Shown: positions 1-8,694 of the stretch, in pieces
Position numbering within the stretch: position 1 is the first letter of the stretch
Layout: every line of letters begins with the position of its first letter
NCBI RefSeq assembly: GCF_900099975.1
Contig: NZ_FNEI01000018.1
Coordinates: 1-64,000 of the forward strand
Source of the DNA: Arthrobacter cupressi
GTDB taxonomy: Bacteria; Actinomycetota; Actinomycetes; Actinomycetales; Micrococcaceae
DNA length: 64,000 nt
Direction: 5' to 3'
Notes under the pieces: model-generated
What the model saw: the letters and a program-made list of their open reading frames with translations, nothing else
What the model was told of the DNA's origin: nothing
The model's database searches: none
Made by a program: the position numbers and the translations under genes

Positions 1-365
1 CCACCGCCGTCAGCGTGCTGCACCGCGCCGTTGCCTGGTTCGCCGAGCGCAACGTCACCATCGAGCGGGTGCTCTCCGATAACGGCTCGGCCTACTGTTC
101 CCACGCCTGGAAAAACGCCTGCACCGAGCTCGGTATCACCCACAAACGGACCCGCCCCTACCGGCCACAGACCAACGGCAAAATCGAACGGTTCCACCGC
201 ACACTGGCTGACGGCTGGGCCTACGCAAAGTTCTACATCTCAGAAAGCCAACGCCGCGACGCGCTGCCAGGCTGGATCCACTTCTACAATCACCACAGGC
301 ACCACTCCGCAATCGGAGCCCCACCCATCAGCAGACTCAACAACCTGCCTGAACATCACACCTAG
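1..365 (+). mobile_element. Right-hand portion of an IS481-like insertion sequence
   Basis: The transposase fragment marks the right part of an insertion sequence. The last bases of the element probably include GAACATCACA near 351-360, whose complement begins with TGT as IS481-family inverted repeats do. The exact terminus and any target duplication cannot be fixed without the left end. Confidence 0.65.
3..365 (+). CDS. IS481-type transposase, C-terminal part (5' end outside window)
   Basis: This is the C-terminal part of a DDE (rve integrase-fold) transposase; the reading frame is open to the left edge, so the start lies outside the window. The second catalytic Asp is in SDNGSAY and the catalytic Glu is in TNGKIERFHRTL, with exactly 35 residues between them, the D35E spacing of IS481/IS3-type enzymes. 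The C-terminal block FYNHHRHHSAIGAPP is also typical of the group. The stop lies only 13 bases from the stop of the convergent rraA gene. Whether the element is intact cannot be judged because its left end is not visible. Confidence 0.9.
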   Translation, partial: TAVSVLHRAVAWFAERNVTIERVLSDNGSAYCSHAWKNACTELGITHKRTRPYRPQTNGKIERFHRTLADGWAYAKFYISESQRRDALPGWIHFYNHHRHHSAIGAPPISRLNNLPEHHT

Positions 366-378
366 CCGGGAATTCCCC

Positions 379-852
379 TTAAGGTTCCACGAGGATCCCG
401 TCGGGGTCGCAATAGATCATGTTCCCCGGCTCGATGTGCACGCCGTCGATCACCACGGGAACGTCCACCTCGCCGCGGCCCGTCTTGGTGCTTTTCTTCG
501 GGTTGCTGCCCAGCGCCTTGATGCCGAACGGCAGTTTCGCCAGCGCCAGCCGGTCCCGGATGGCCCCGTTGATGACGACGCCGGCCCAGCCGTTCGCCAC
601 CGCGCTTTCGGCGATCATGTCCCCCATGAGCGCCGTGCGCAGCGAGCCGTTGCCGTCTACCACCAGCACCGCGCCGTCGCCCGGCGTACCGAGCACGGTC
701 TTCACCAGGGCGTTGTCCTCGTAGCACTTCACCGTGCGGACAGGGCCGCTGAAACTGCTGTGGCCGCCCAGGTCCTGGAACTGCAATGCGATGGAAGCGA
801 GCTCATCGCCGCGCTCGTCATAGAGGTCGGCGGTGCTCAGGATTTCGTTCAT
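379..852 (-). CDS. rraA: RraA/MenG-family protein
   Basis: A 157-residue protein of the RraA fold, the family that includes the RNase E regulator RraA and 4-hydroxy-4-methyl-2-oxoglutarate/oxaloacetate aldolases. Family blocks visible are the N-terminal TADLYDERGDEL, DLGGHSSFSGPVRTVKC, VLVVDGNGSLRTALMGD with the catalytic-type GD pair, GVVINGAIRD, and GIKALGSNPKKSTK. The length matches the usual 157-161 residues, so the nearby insertion sequence did not obviously remove its end. In actinobacteria without demethylmenaquinone function the role is most often annotated as RNase regulator; the true activity (aldolase or ribonuclease regulation) cannot be told from the sequence. It is convergent with the transposase. 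Confidence 0.88.
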   Translation of the reverse strand: MNEILSTADLYDERGDELASIALQFQDLGGHSSFSGPVRTVKCYEDNALVKTVLGTPGDGAVLVVDGNGSLRTALMGDMIAESAVANGWAGVVINGAIRDRLALAKLPFGIKALGSNPKKSTKTGRGEVDVPVVIDGVHIEPGNMIYCDPDGILVEP

Positions 853-982
853 GCTGCAACACTAACCCCGTTGTCCGGGTGGATGGCCCGCGCCGCCGGG
901 GTTCCCTGGCCGAGGGACGGGGTCCGGGTGGCGGTAGGGAGTTACGCTGAGTTCACACGTTCACAATCCAGGGGGAGCCGCC

Positions 983-2311
983 ATGAGTCCGAGTGATCTG
1001 ACCGGATTGCCCGGTTCGCTGCCCGAGCGTCCGGTACCGGATTCCGCCGCTCCGGCGGGAGGCACGACGACGGCGCTCGCCGAGCCGGTGGACCGCGTCC
1101 GGGCGCTGTGGATCACCGGTGTGGTGCTGGTCAACCTGGGCATCAATGCCGCGTTCTTCGGACCGATCCAAGTGCTGCTCGGCCAGCAGGCGATCCATTT
1201 CGACGAAGGCCAGAAGGAAGCCATCCTCGCGCTGGTCACCGGCTGCGGTGCCGCGGTTTCCCTCGTGGCGAACCCGCTGTTCGGTGCCTTCAGTGACCGC
1301 ACGGCCTCCCGCTTCGGGCGCCGTGTTCCCTGGGTCTTGGTCGGTGCAGTGCTGGGTGCCGCAGCGCTGGTTGGCCTTGCGGGTGCCCCGAATGTGGCGG
1401 TCATGGCGATCCTCTGGTGCCTGGTCCAGGCCGGGTGCAACGGCGCCTACGCCGCCGTCACCGCGGCCATCCCGGACCGTGTCCCGGTGCCGCAGCGTGG
1501 CACGGTGGGCGGCCTCGCCGCGATGGGGCAGACGGTCGGCATCCTGCTCGGCGCGGTGATCGCCTCGGTGGTCGCGGGGAACTTTGCCGCCGGATACCTG
1601 GTGTGCGCCGCGGCGCTGCTCGCCGGCGTCGTGCTTTATCTGTTCAAGAGCGACGACACCCCGCTGGCCCCCGCCGCCCGCCCGCCGTTCAGCCTGGCCG
1701 CGTTCGCGAAGGGCTTCTGGGTGTCGCCGGTGAAGTATCCGGACTTCGCGTGGGCGTGGCTGACCCGGCTGCTGGTCAACATCGGCAACCACATGGTCAC
1801 CCTCTACCTGCTGTTCTTCCTCAAGGACGCGGTGCACCTCGAGGAGACGCAGGGCATCGCGCCCGAGTTCGGCGTGCTGATCCTCACCGGCCTGTACGCG
1901 GTGATGGTGATCATCACCAGTGTGGTCGGCGGGGCCCTCAGCGACCGCATGGGCAAGCGGAAGCCGCTGGTGATCGTGTCCTCGGCGGTGATCGCGGTGG
2001 CCAGCCTGATCCTTGGCTTCGCTCCCACCTGGGCCGGGGCCATCACCGGAGCGGTGGTGCTGGGTATCGGCTTCGGCGCGTACCTGGCCGTGGACTTCGC
2101 GCTCATCACCCAGGTCCTGCCCACCGCGCTGGACCGCGGCCGGGACCTTGGTGTGATCAACGTGGCCAACTCCCTGCCGCAGGTGATCGCGCCGCTGATC
2201 GCCTTCCCGTTCGTCACCTACCTGGGCGGCTATGTGTCCCTGTATGTGGCGGCGGCGGTGATCGGGCTGCTCGGGGCCGTGTTCGTGGTGAAGATCAGGG
2301 GCGTGGCGTAG
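983..2311 (+). CDS. Major facilitator superfamily permease
   Basis: A 442-residue inner-membrane secondary transporter with about twelve hydrophobic segments. A polar N-terminal tail of about 35 residues precedes TM1. The loop between TM2 and TM3 has DRTASRFGRRVPW, the major facilitator loop motif in the form seen in GPH/SLC45-like sugar permeases; a second copy, SDRMGKRKPL, follows TM8. The substrate is not evident. The start is supported by a strong GGGGGAG site seven bases upstream. It stands alone between divergently read rraA and a convergent secreted protein gene, so context gives no substrate clue. Confidence 0.85.
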   Translation: MSPSDLTGLPGSLPERPVPDSAAPAGGTTTALAEPVDRVRALWITGVVLVNLGINAAFFGPIQVLLGQQAIHFDEGQKEAILALVTGCGAAVSLVANPLFGAFSDRTASRFGRRVPWVLVGAVLGAAALVGLAGAPNVAVMAILWCLVQAGCNGAYAAVTAAIPDRVPVPQRGTVGGLAAMGQTVGILLGAVIASVVAGNFAAGYLVCAAALLAGVVLYLFKSDDTPLAPAARPPFSLAAFAKGFWVSPVKYPDFAWAWLTRLLVNIGNHMVTLYLLFFLKDAVHLEETQGIAPEFGVLILTGLYAVMVIITSVVGGALSDRMGKRKPLVIVSSAVIAVASLILGFAPTWAGAITGAVVLGIGFGAYLAVDFALITQVLPTALDRGRDLGVINVANSLPQVIAPLIAFPFVTYLGGYVSLYVAAAVIGLLGAVFVVKIRGVA

Positions 2312-2341
2312 GTTTGTGGGGCGGATCGGGCGCGGGCCCGG

Positions 2342-4531
2342 TCAGAACACGGCGGTGAACTGGTTCCAATTGCCGCCGACGACTCTGTGGCCTTTGTACC
2401 AGGCGGAGCCGTTTCCGTAACAAATGACGAATTCCCCGCTGGGCTTGATGCCGAAGAAGTCCGGGATCCAGTCGCCGTTGAAGTCGCCGGCCGAGCCAAT
2501 GCGGGAGTAGATGTTCCAGCCGGCTCCCAGGCTCCAGTAGCCGGAAGAAAAGAGGAATCCACCATGGCCGTTCCCCGGAAGTATTCTCAGGTTGCCCCAA
2601 ATGTCACGAGCCATGAGGTTGTTCACGTTTGAACCCGTGGACTTTCCAGCTCCGACGATCAGGTTGATATCGTTCCAGTCGTCGTGCCTGATGAGGCTCC
2701 GGGTGAGCCACCCTCCCCGGCCGTTCCCCGGGTACAGCCAGACGTTGTTGGAGTAGTCGCGGGCCATGATGTCGTTGTTGCCATCGCCGTTCCAGTCCCC
2801 CGGCGCGATGATGGCACGGAACGTCTGCCATCCACCGCCGACCTGCACCTTGGTGGGAATGCCGCCGCGCCCGTTCCCCGGATAGAGGAACAGCCGGCCC
2901 TCGCGGTCCCGGGCCATGACGTCGTTCTTGCCGTCCCCATTCCAGTCCCCGGGGGAGAGCAGGGCGTTGTAGATGTTCCATCCGCCGCCGATTCGTTGCC
3001 TGGGCAGCCAGGAACCCCTGCCGTTCGTGGGGTAGAGATAGAGGTTGCCTGCCTTGTCGCGGGCGAAAACATCCATGGTCCCGTCAGCGTTCATCCCCCG
3101 GCCGGGCGCTTTCTTGGCAACCCGCGGGCGCAACCAAATAGGGAGCATGTCAGATGAATTGCCGTCGTTAGTGGCCGTAGCGGCGACGGCTATGGATGCT
3201 CCCTGATCTGCAGCAGTGAGGACGTAGTCGCAGCGCGTCACGCCCGGGATAACCGCACCATTGCGCCGCCATCCGCACGTGATCTTGGTAGTTCCGCCTT
3301 GGGGTGTTACCCAGTACTGAAATCCTTCAACCCGGATCCGGCCGCCAACTGATACATCGCCTTCGATGCGTCCGTTGAGAAGTTCGACGCTCCGAGGTAT
3401 CGGGCCTACAGACGGGGATACTGCTGAACTCGGAAGGAATCCCGGCGTGAGTGCTGTGACCCGCACCGAGATCCTGGTGCCGCCATCGATTTCGCCGTAG
3501 GCGTTATACCACTGTCCGGTTTGGCCCGGGATGGGCACCCCGTTCCGAAGCCATTGGTACTTGTAGCCGGACGGTACGTTGGTCCAGGCGCCGTTTCCGG
3601 CCTGCAGGTCGGACCTGGGAGACTCAAATTTCCCAATGATTCCGGGGAGTGCCGTAGCGGATTGGGTACTCAGCTGAACCGCAGGGTTGTTGACCGAGAA
3701 CGTGCCTTTGCTGAAATCGATGAGGGGAACGGGGGACGGAGGTAGGGCGGCGGAGCGATGGGTGACGCCGTCCCTGCCGTAGACGAGCCTCGCCCTGTCG
3801 CCAAAATAGGCGATGTCGATGCTTTCAAGAATGTATTTGCCGTTGGGGTCAGCCGCCGTGATTGGAACGCTGGCTACGGCCGAAAACGGTCCTTTGGGGA
3901 CTGAGCCTTTCCAAGTGAAATCCACGGACCTTGCCAGAGACGGGTCGACAAAGCTGAAACGGACCTGGCTCGCTGCCTGGGAGAGGGAGAAGTTCAACCG
4001 AACAGTTTGGCCGGGCGTCGCCGCTGCCGTGGCCATGGATAAGGAAGTGACGGCTGGTTCCTCGAGTACCAGGTTTGGATTGTCGACCTGAAAGTCCAGA
4101 CGGCTCATGTCGCCGAGCGACCTAAAGCTCGGTTGGCGCAAATATGTGGTGTACCTGTAGTCCGCTGTGCTCACGGTTACCCACTCGGCCACGACGCTGC
4201 CGCTTGGCCAACTGTCTGGCTCAATAGGCAACTGGATGGTGCCGTCGATACTCGCGTTTCTGCTTTCCCAGTACCCAGAGCGGGTTCCGGTCTTGTCCTC
4301 TACATAGATCTCGACGCTCGTCACCGGCTCCGAAGCCTTGAACGCGAATGTCGCGTTGGTTCCCGCGGTGATGACCGCCGGCGAAGTCCGTTCCAAGGAA
4401 AGCAGTTGAGGCTTGGCCTCTACCGCCGCAACCGGCCCCGCCGGCACCAGGATCACGGCCGCAAGAACCGCCGAAACGAAGACGACCAGAACGCGGAAAA
4501 GCCGTCGAAAAAGTGCAGCGCTAAACGCCAT
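2342..4531 (-). CDS. Secreted FG-GAP/VCBS repeat protein with Ig-like domains
   Basis: A 729-residue exported protein. The start used is the ATG at 4531, because GGGGGAA lies just upstream and an N-terminal signal peptide follows (FRRLF, then a hydrophobic run ending PAGPVAAVEA). The frame continues 42 codons further upstream, but that part lacks signal features. The middle has Ig-like segments with YQWLRNGVPIPGQTGQ and CGWRRNGAVIPG. The C-terminal 240 residues hold about five FG-GAP-like blades of the form GDWNGDGKNDVMARD...LYPGNGRGG, with Ca-binding DxNxDG loops, expected to make a beta-propeller. The role is probably cell-surface binding; no catalytic motif is seen. Its base composition is visibly more A+T-rich than its neighbours, suggesting later acquisition. 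Confidence 0.85.
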   Translation of the reverse strand: MAFSAALFRRLFRVLVVFVSAVLAAVILVPAGPVAAVEAKPQLLSLERTSPAVITAGTNATFAFKASEPVTSVEIYVEDKTGTRSGYWESRNASIDGTIQLPIEPDSWPSGSVVAEWVTVSTADYRYTTYLRQPSFRSLGDMSRLDFQVDNPNLVLEEPAVTSLSMATAAATPGQTVRLNFSLSQAASQVRFSFVDPSLARSVDFTWKGSVPKGPFSAVASVPITAADPNGKYILESIDIAYFGDRARLVYGRDGVTHRSAALPPSPVPLIDFSKGTFSVNNPAVQLSTQSATALPGIIGKFESPRSDLQAGNGAWTNVPSGYKYQWLRNGVPIPGQTGQWYNAYGEIDGGTRISVRVTALTPGFLPSSAVSPSVGPIPRSVELLNGRIEGDVSVGGRIRVEGFQYWVTPQGGTTKITCGWRRNGAVIPGVTRCDYVLTAADQGASIAVAATATNDGNSSDMLPIWLRPRVAKKAPGRGMNADGTMDVFARDKAGNLYLYPTNGRGSWLPRQRIGGGWNIYNALLSPGDWNGDGKNDVMARDREGRLFLYPGNGRGGIPTKVQVGGGWQTFRAIIAPGDWNGDGNNDIMARDYSNNVWLYPGNGRGGWLTRSLIRHDDWNDINLIVGAGKSTGSNVNNLMARDIWGNLRILPGNGHGGFLFSSGYWSLGAGWNIYSRIGSAGDFNGDWIPDFFGIKPSGEFVICYGNGSAWYKGHRVVGGNWNQFTAVF

Positions 4532-4729
4532 GATTCCCCCAATAAGCGTGGGCCGGACGCGGCCCGATTCCCCGAGGATACTGCCGGGTACGGCCGCTGC
4601 CAACATCCGGGTCCGGAGCAGGCGCCAACCGGGGAATCCCGGCCTCCTCCCAGACAACTCCCACTTTCCTGCCGTAACATCTACTAGTCACGTAGGACGC
4701 CGCCCGGCCCGCCACACAGATCACCGGAT

Positions 4730-5398
4730 ATGCCCGAAGAAAACTACCTGGAACCGTATTCGCTGGACCTTGCAGCGGGGTTGCCGCGGATGGCCGCCGC
4801 CCCCACCACGCCAAGGCAGCAGCTGCGCTATACCCGGATCCTGAAGGCCGCCGCGGGATTCGCGCAGCGGCAGTACGACACCGTGAGCCTCTCCGACGTC
4901 GCTTTGCGGGCCCACGTCCCGCTGGGCACCCTCTTCCGGTACTTCCCGTCGCCCGCACACTTGATGCTCGCCGTCTACCGCCAGCAGCTGCGTGAACTCG
5001 GCAGCGGGCATGCCAAGCCCGTGCGGCTCGGGCGCGAAAAGCGCATCGACCAGATCCCACGCGACAGCCAGCCTCCGCTCGGTGTCCGGAACGCACTGAC
5101 CGGCGTGCTCATGGAGATCTTCCACTTGAGGGTGATGCAGCCCGCCGTCGAACACTGCCTGACCCGCAGCTCGCACAGCTGGGATGGTGACATCCCCGAA
5201 CTCCTGCGCGAGATCGACGCGCTGACCGAGTCGGTGGTCGTGTCGGTGATCAACGACGCCGGGCGGGCACGGATCCTGCTGCATACGGTCAGTGGTCTGG
5301 TCCAGTTGGTCCGCTGCCGCCGGCTCTCGCTGTTCGACGCCGAAAAGGACCTCAAGAACGCCTGCGCCCTGCTCGCCGAAAGCCCAACATCGCTGTAA
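4730..5398 (+). CDS. TetR-family transcriptional regulator
   Basis: A 222-residue TetR/AcrR-type repressor. The N-terminal helix-turn-helix covers about residues 38-85, with YDTVSLSDVALRAHVPLGTLFRYFPSPAHLMLAVY, split here as YDTVSLSDVALRA and VPLGTLFRYF, the typical recognition helix and its following tyrosine-phenylalanine pair. The C-terminal ligand domain resembles KstR-like members (VLMEIFHLRVMQPAVEHCL region). It is divergent from the secreted FG-GAP gene across 198 bases and upstream of malic enzyme. No clear palindromic operator was found near it, so its targets are unknown. Confidence 0.85.
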   Translation: MPEENYLEPYSLDLAAGLPRMAAAPTTPRQQLRYTRILKAAAGFAQRQYDTVSLSDVALRAHVPLGTLFRYFPSPAHLMLAVYRQQLRELGSGHAKPVRLGREKRIDQIPRDSQPPLGVRNALTGVLMEIFHLRVMQPAVEHCLTRSSHSWDGDIPELLREIDALTESVVVSVINDAGRARILLHTVSGLVQLVRCRRLSLFDAEKDLKNACALLAESPTSL

Positions 5399-5436
5399 CC
5401 GGTCTAGACCAGTAAGGCCAAAAAGCTGCCGTTTTG

Positions 5437-5452
5437 CGTGATCTGAATCACA
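5437..5452. promoter_or_regulatory. CRP/GlxR-like binding site upstream of malic enzyme
   Basis: The bases CGTGATCTGAATCACA match the CRP/GlxR consensus TGTGA-N6-TCACA at 9 of 10 fixed positions. The site is about 230 bases before the malic enzyme start. The match is direct; the link to cAMP-dependent control is inference from GlxR biology in related actinobacteria. Confidence 0.5.
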
Positions 5453-5678
5453 ACATTTGGCGGGTAAACGTTTTATCACGGCGCATAGTCTCGCTGTCGG
5501 TCATCAGCACCCCTGCGGCTTGCCTACCATTGCAGAACCGAAGCGGCCAGCGGCCCACCTGCAGGAGATGTGCAGCCCGGTCCAGCCACCCTTGGCCCGA
5601 ACCAACGCTCCTCGAACGCCCATATTTGTGCCGGATCCGCGCCCAGCGGGTCCCCGGCTAGCCTGAGGAGACAACGAC

Positions 5679-6869
5679 GTGTCTATCGAAACCATTGACG
5701 CCGGCAAAGAAGCGGCGCTCGTCCTGAGCGAAGAAGAGATTTTCACTGCGCACGAGGGCGGCAAGCTCTCGGTGTCCAGCACCGTTCCCCTGAACGACAA
5801 GCGCGATCTGTCCATCGCGTACACCCCGGGTGTCGCCCAGGTCAGCCGGGCCATCCACGCCAAGCCGGAACTCGCCCGCACCCACACCTGGGCCGAGCGC
5901 CTTGTGGTGGTCGTCAGCGACGGCACCGCCGTCCTGGGCCTTGGCAACATCGGCCCGAGCGCTTCCCTGCCCGTCATGGAGGGCAAGTCCGCCCTGTTCA
6001 AGTCCTTCGGCGACCTCGACTCCATCCCATTGGTCCTCAACACCACGGACGTGGACGAGATCATCGAAACGCTCGTCCGGCTCCGCCCGAGCTTCGGCGC
6101 CGTGAACCTCGAAGACATCTCGGCCCCGCGCTGCTTCGAACTCGAAGAGCGCCTTATCGAGGCACTCGACTGCCCGGTGATGCACGACGACCAGCACGGC
6201 ACCGCCGTCGTCGTCCTCGCTGCCCTGACGAACGCCGCCAAGGTGACCAAGCGCGAACTCAGCGGCCTCAAGGTGGTCGTCTCCGGCGCCGGGGCCGCAG
6301 GCATCGCCGTCGCCGAAATCCTGCTGACCGCCGGCGTCGAGGACGTCATCCTGCTCGACTCCAAGGGCGCCATCAACACCGGCCGCGCGGACATCGCCGC
6401 GGACCCCGCCAGCAAGAAGGCCCAGATGGCCCAGCGGACCAACCCGCGCGGCATCAGCGGCGGACCGGGCGAGGCCCTGCAGGGCGCCGACGTGTTCGTC
6501 GGCGTTTCCTCCTCCAAGCTGGACGAGGAGCACCTCAAGCTCATGGCCGAGGACGCCATCGTCTTCGCGCTGTCCAACCCGGACCCGGAGGTCCTGCCGG
6601 AGGTCGCGCAGAAGTACGCCGCCGTCGTGGCCACGGGCCGCAGCGACTTCCCGAACCAGATCAACAACGTCCTGGCCTTCCCGGGCATTTTCCGTGGAGC
6701 CCTCGACGCCGGCGCCCGCCGCATCACGCCGGCCATGAAGCTGGCCGCGGCCCGCGCCATCGCCGAACTGGCCGAGGAAGAGCTCTCCGCCGACTACATC
6801 GTGCCGAGCCCGCTGGATGCCCGCGTGGCCCCGGCAGTGACGGCTGCGGTCGCCGCGGCTGCCGAGTAA
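5679..6869 (+). CDS. Malic enzyme, NAD(P)-dependent (short bacterial form)
   Basis: Catalyses oxidative decarboxylation of malate to pyruvate with NAD(P)H formation. The 396-residue length matches the short bacterial class. The N-terminal domain has YTPGVAQVSRAI (substrate and catalytic Tyr region), GLGNIGPSASLPVMEGK and NLEDISAPRCFELEERL (divalent-metal Glu-Asp). MHDDQHGTA follows, then the Rossmann motif GAGAAGIAVAEILL and the C-terminal SNPDPEV and FPNQINNVLAFPGIFRGAL. The GTG start is chosen because CTGAGGAG lies nine bases upstream. A strong hairpin terminator follows, so it is probably monocistronic. Cofactor preference cannot be decided safely from the sequence. Confidence 0.93.
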   Translation: MSIETIDAGKEAALVLSEEEIFTAHEGGKLSVSSTVPLNDKRDLSIAYTPGVAQVSRAIHAKPELARTHTWAERLVVVVSDGTAVLGLGNIGPSASLPVMEGKSALFKSFGDLDSIPLVLNTTDVDEIIETLVRLRPSFGAVNLEDISAPRCFELEERLIEALDCPVMHDDQHGTAVVVLAALTNAAKVTKRELSGLKVVVSGAGAAGIAVAEILLTAGVEDVILLDSKGAINTGRADIAADPASKKAQMAQRTNPRGISGGPGEALQGADVFVGVSSSKLDEEHLKLMAEDAIVFALSNPDPEVLPEVAQKYAAVVATGRSDFPNQINNVLAFPGIFRGALDAGARRITPAMKLAAARAIAELAEEELSADYIVPSPLDARVAPAVTAAVAAAAE

Positions 6870-6872
6870 GCC

Positions 6873-6914
6873 AACGACGGCGGCGCTCCCGTGCTGGGGA
6901 GCGCCGCCGTCGTT
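6873..6914 (+). terminator. Hairpin terminator after malic enzyme
   Basis: Perfect 18-bp arms AACGACGGCGGCGCTCCC and its complement are separated by a six-base loop (GTGCTG), starting three bases after the malic enzyme stop codon. There is no long T-tract, as is common in high-G+C bacteria. Confidence 0.85.
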
Positions 6915-6974
6915 ATCTCGCTTCCGCATGCGTCGCGGCCCGATGGGCTTCCTGCGCCCGCGTAGGCTCAAGGC

Positions 6975-7475
6975 ATGACCCCTGAAACCATCGTGACGAT
7001 CCTCTGCGGGCTCGCCATCGCCGTCGGTGTCGCCGGCACCGTCATTCCTGTCCTGCCCGGAAGTATCCTGATCGGCGCAAGCCTTCTGGCCTGGGCGCTG
7101 TGGGGCGGCGCAGGAGCCACGGGCTGGGTGGTCTTCGGCATCGGCTTGACCCTCGTGGCCGCGGGCATGGCCGCCAGCGCCGTCCTCGCGGGCAGGAAAC
7201 TGAAACAGCACAGCATCCCCAACCGCTCCGTGCTCATCGGGATTGTCCTCGGCCTTGCCGGCATGTTCGTGATTCCCGTAGTGGGCCTCGTCGTCGGTTT
7301 CGCGGTCGGGCTCCTGCTGAGCGAGCTGCTGCGCACGCGCGAGTTCAGGACGGCGGTGGCCTCCAGCCTAGCTGCGTTGAAGGCCATCGGCCTGGGCATC
7401 CTGGTGGAGTTCGGCCTGGCCTGCCTCGCGGCCAGCACCTGGGCGGTCGGCGTGTGGGTGGCCGCGCTGAGCTAG
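6975..7475 (+). CDS. DUF456-family small membrane protein
   Basis: A 166-residue very hydrophobic protein with about four to five membrane segments, separated by short polar stretches (AGRKLKQHSIPNRS and LRTREFRTAVAS). Glycine-rich hairpin helices such as AVGVAGTVIPVLPGSILIG are the hallmark of DUF456. Function is unknown. It is flanked by the malic enzyme terminator and a hairpin downstream, so it is likely a single-gene unit. Confidence 0.8.
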   Translation: MTPETIVTILCGLAIAVGVAGTVIPVLPGSILIGASLLAWALWGGAGATGWVVFGIGLTLVAAGMAASAVLAGRKLKQHSIPNRSVLIGIVLGLAGMFVIPVVGLVVGFAVGLLLSELLRTREFRTAVASSLAALKAIGLGILVEFGLACLAASTWAVGVWVAALS

Positions 7476-7498
7476 CTTGCCGCTGCCCGCTCCGCGAT

Positions 7499-7525
7499 GC
7501 ATGCGGACGCTAGCTGTCCGCATGC
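7499..7525 (+). terminator. Hairpin after the DUF456 gene
   Basis: Perfect 10-bp arms GCATGCGGAC and GTCCGCATGC enclose a seven-base loop, 24 bases after the stop. A second, smaller hairpin (TGCCGCA/TGCGGCA, 7536-7554) follows, ahead of the VOC gene. Termination is the simplest reading. Confidence 0.5.
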
Positions 7526-7565
7526 CCGTGGCCGGTGCCGCATCGAGTGCGGCATAGTCGGGCGC

Positions 7566-7922
7566 ATGATTGGAAAATTCCACGCACTTGTCATCGACTG
7601 TGAAGATATCGAGCCCATGGCGCTCTTCTATCAGGAACTGCTGGGAATGCAGAGGGTGGAAGGCGACGCCGACTGGATCACGATCGGCGACGCCCCCGAC
7701 CGTCCCGCGGTGGCCTTCCAACGGGTCGACAAACTGACGCCGCCGCAATGGCCGTCCGCCGAACATCCGCAGCAAATGCACGTGGACGTCAAGGTCGGCA
7801 ACCTGGATGAGGCCGAGGAGAGGGTCCTTGCCATCGGCGCCACCAAGCAGGGATACGGGACGGAGACGTTCCGCGTTTACCTCGACCCTGCGGGCCACCC
7901 GTTCTGCCTGGTGACTTCGTAG
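7566..7922 (+). CDS. VOC-family (glyoxalase/bleomycin-resistance fold) protein
   Basis: A 118-residue single vicinal-oxygen-chelate domain. The N-terminal FHALVIDCEDIEPMALFYQELLGM and C-terminal TETFRVYLDPAGHPFCLV blocks are typical. Likely metal ligands are the His of KFHALV or HPQQMHVDVKV and the Glu of the C-terminal half, but the HxH/E arrangement is too loose to assign a reaction. The ATG at 7566 is preferred over an upstream in-frame codon because the domain begins immediately after it. Members of this subtype are often annotated only as glyoxalase-like proteins. Confidence 0.82.
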   Translation: MIGKFHALVIDCEDIEPMALFYQELLGMQRVEGDADWITIGDAPDRPAVAFQRVDKLTPPQWPSAEHPQQMHVDVKVGNLDEAEERVLAIGATKQGYGTETFRVYLDPAGHPFCLVTS

Positions 7923-7946
7923 CCCTCGGAGCTGGGCCCTTGCCGG

Positions 7947-8534
7947 TCAGCGCGCAGGACCCATCGACAGCGTCAGCCGCCATACATCACCATGGTGCTG
8001 GGAAATGTCCAAAGCGGTCCGGAAACCTTCGACGACGCCCTCTGCGTGGCAGCCTATGTAGTTGCTGTTTGTGTACACGAACCGGCAGGTCTTCTCAGCA
8101 ACCACCAGCTTGTCCCGCCAGCCGCTTTCGAGGATGACTCGATCGAAGTCGTTGCGCGTCATTGCCATTCCTTCGGGAGCGGACCATTGCCGGTGAACAT
8201 ATGGGCAGGGAGCCGTATATGCCACGCACGGCATGAACGCTGTAGCCCGGACGATTCTTCCTCCCCGATGGTTTTCAGCCTTTCCAGGTTCAAAGGAGTC
8301 CGGGACAGCGACTTGCTTTGCCGCGTCCAAGATCTCGTTGGTTCTGGCGGTCTCGATCATTCCGTTGGCGAGCACCCAGGCCGTGATCAAGAGAGTTGAG
8401 GAGATCCCCGTGGCCAGGGCAGCGGTGCGGCTCCGATTACGCGCGAGGACCACGGTGACAACACCAAGGATTACACCCAAGGCGACCGCGGAAAGGACGG
8501 CAAGGGGGCTGACTGAAAAGCCCGAATAGTCCAT
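7947..8534 (-). CDS. Hypothetical membrane-anchored protein
   Basis: A 195-residue protein not recognised as a known family. The start at 8534 is chosen because AAGGAAGGA lies nine bases upstream; a longer frame exists but has no ribosome site. Two hydrophobic segments lie near the N terminus (VSPLAVLSAVALGVILGVV and TGISSTLLITAWVLANGMI), separated by a basic loop RNRSRT, so the remaining 125 residues probably lie outside the membrane. That domain contains four cysteines (ACVAYTAPC-like, TCRFV, IGC), suggesting disulfides. Base composition is less G+C-rich than its neighbours. It is divergent from the sensor kinase. Confidence 0.65.
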   Translation of the reverse strand: MDYSGFSVSPLAVLSAVALGVILGVVTVVLARNRSRTAALATGISSTLLITAWVLANGMIETARTNEILDAAKQVAVPDSFEPGKAENHRGGRIVRATAFMPCVAYTAPCPYVHRQWSAPEGMAMTRNDFDRVILESGWRDKLVVAEKTCRFVYTNSNYIGCHAEGVVEGFRTALDISQHHGDVWRLTLSMGPAR

Positions 8535-8694
8535 GAGGCGTTCCTTCCTTCGCTCCGGGACGTGCGGGTTCACTAAGAATGACAGCCCTGCCGCGTAGCC
8601 CAAAGGATGAATCCGCTGCCTTTTGGGTGGAGATCGGCGCCGCTTGCCCCGGATCGGCGGGTTCGGGCCGATCCGCGTGGATATCGTGGCTGGC

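Noticed and set aside
379..852. rraA truncated by the insertion sequence
   Set aside because: Its 157 residues equal the usual family length, and relatives also end close to the GILV strand.
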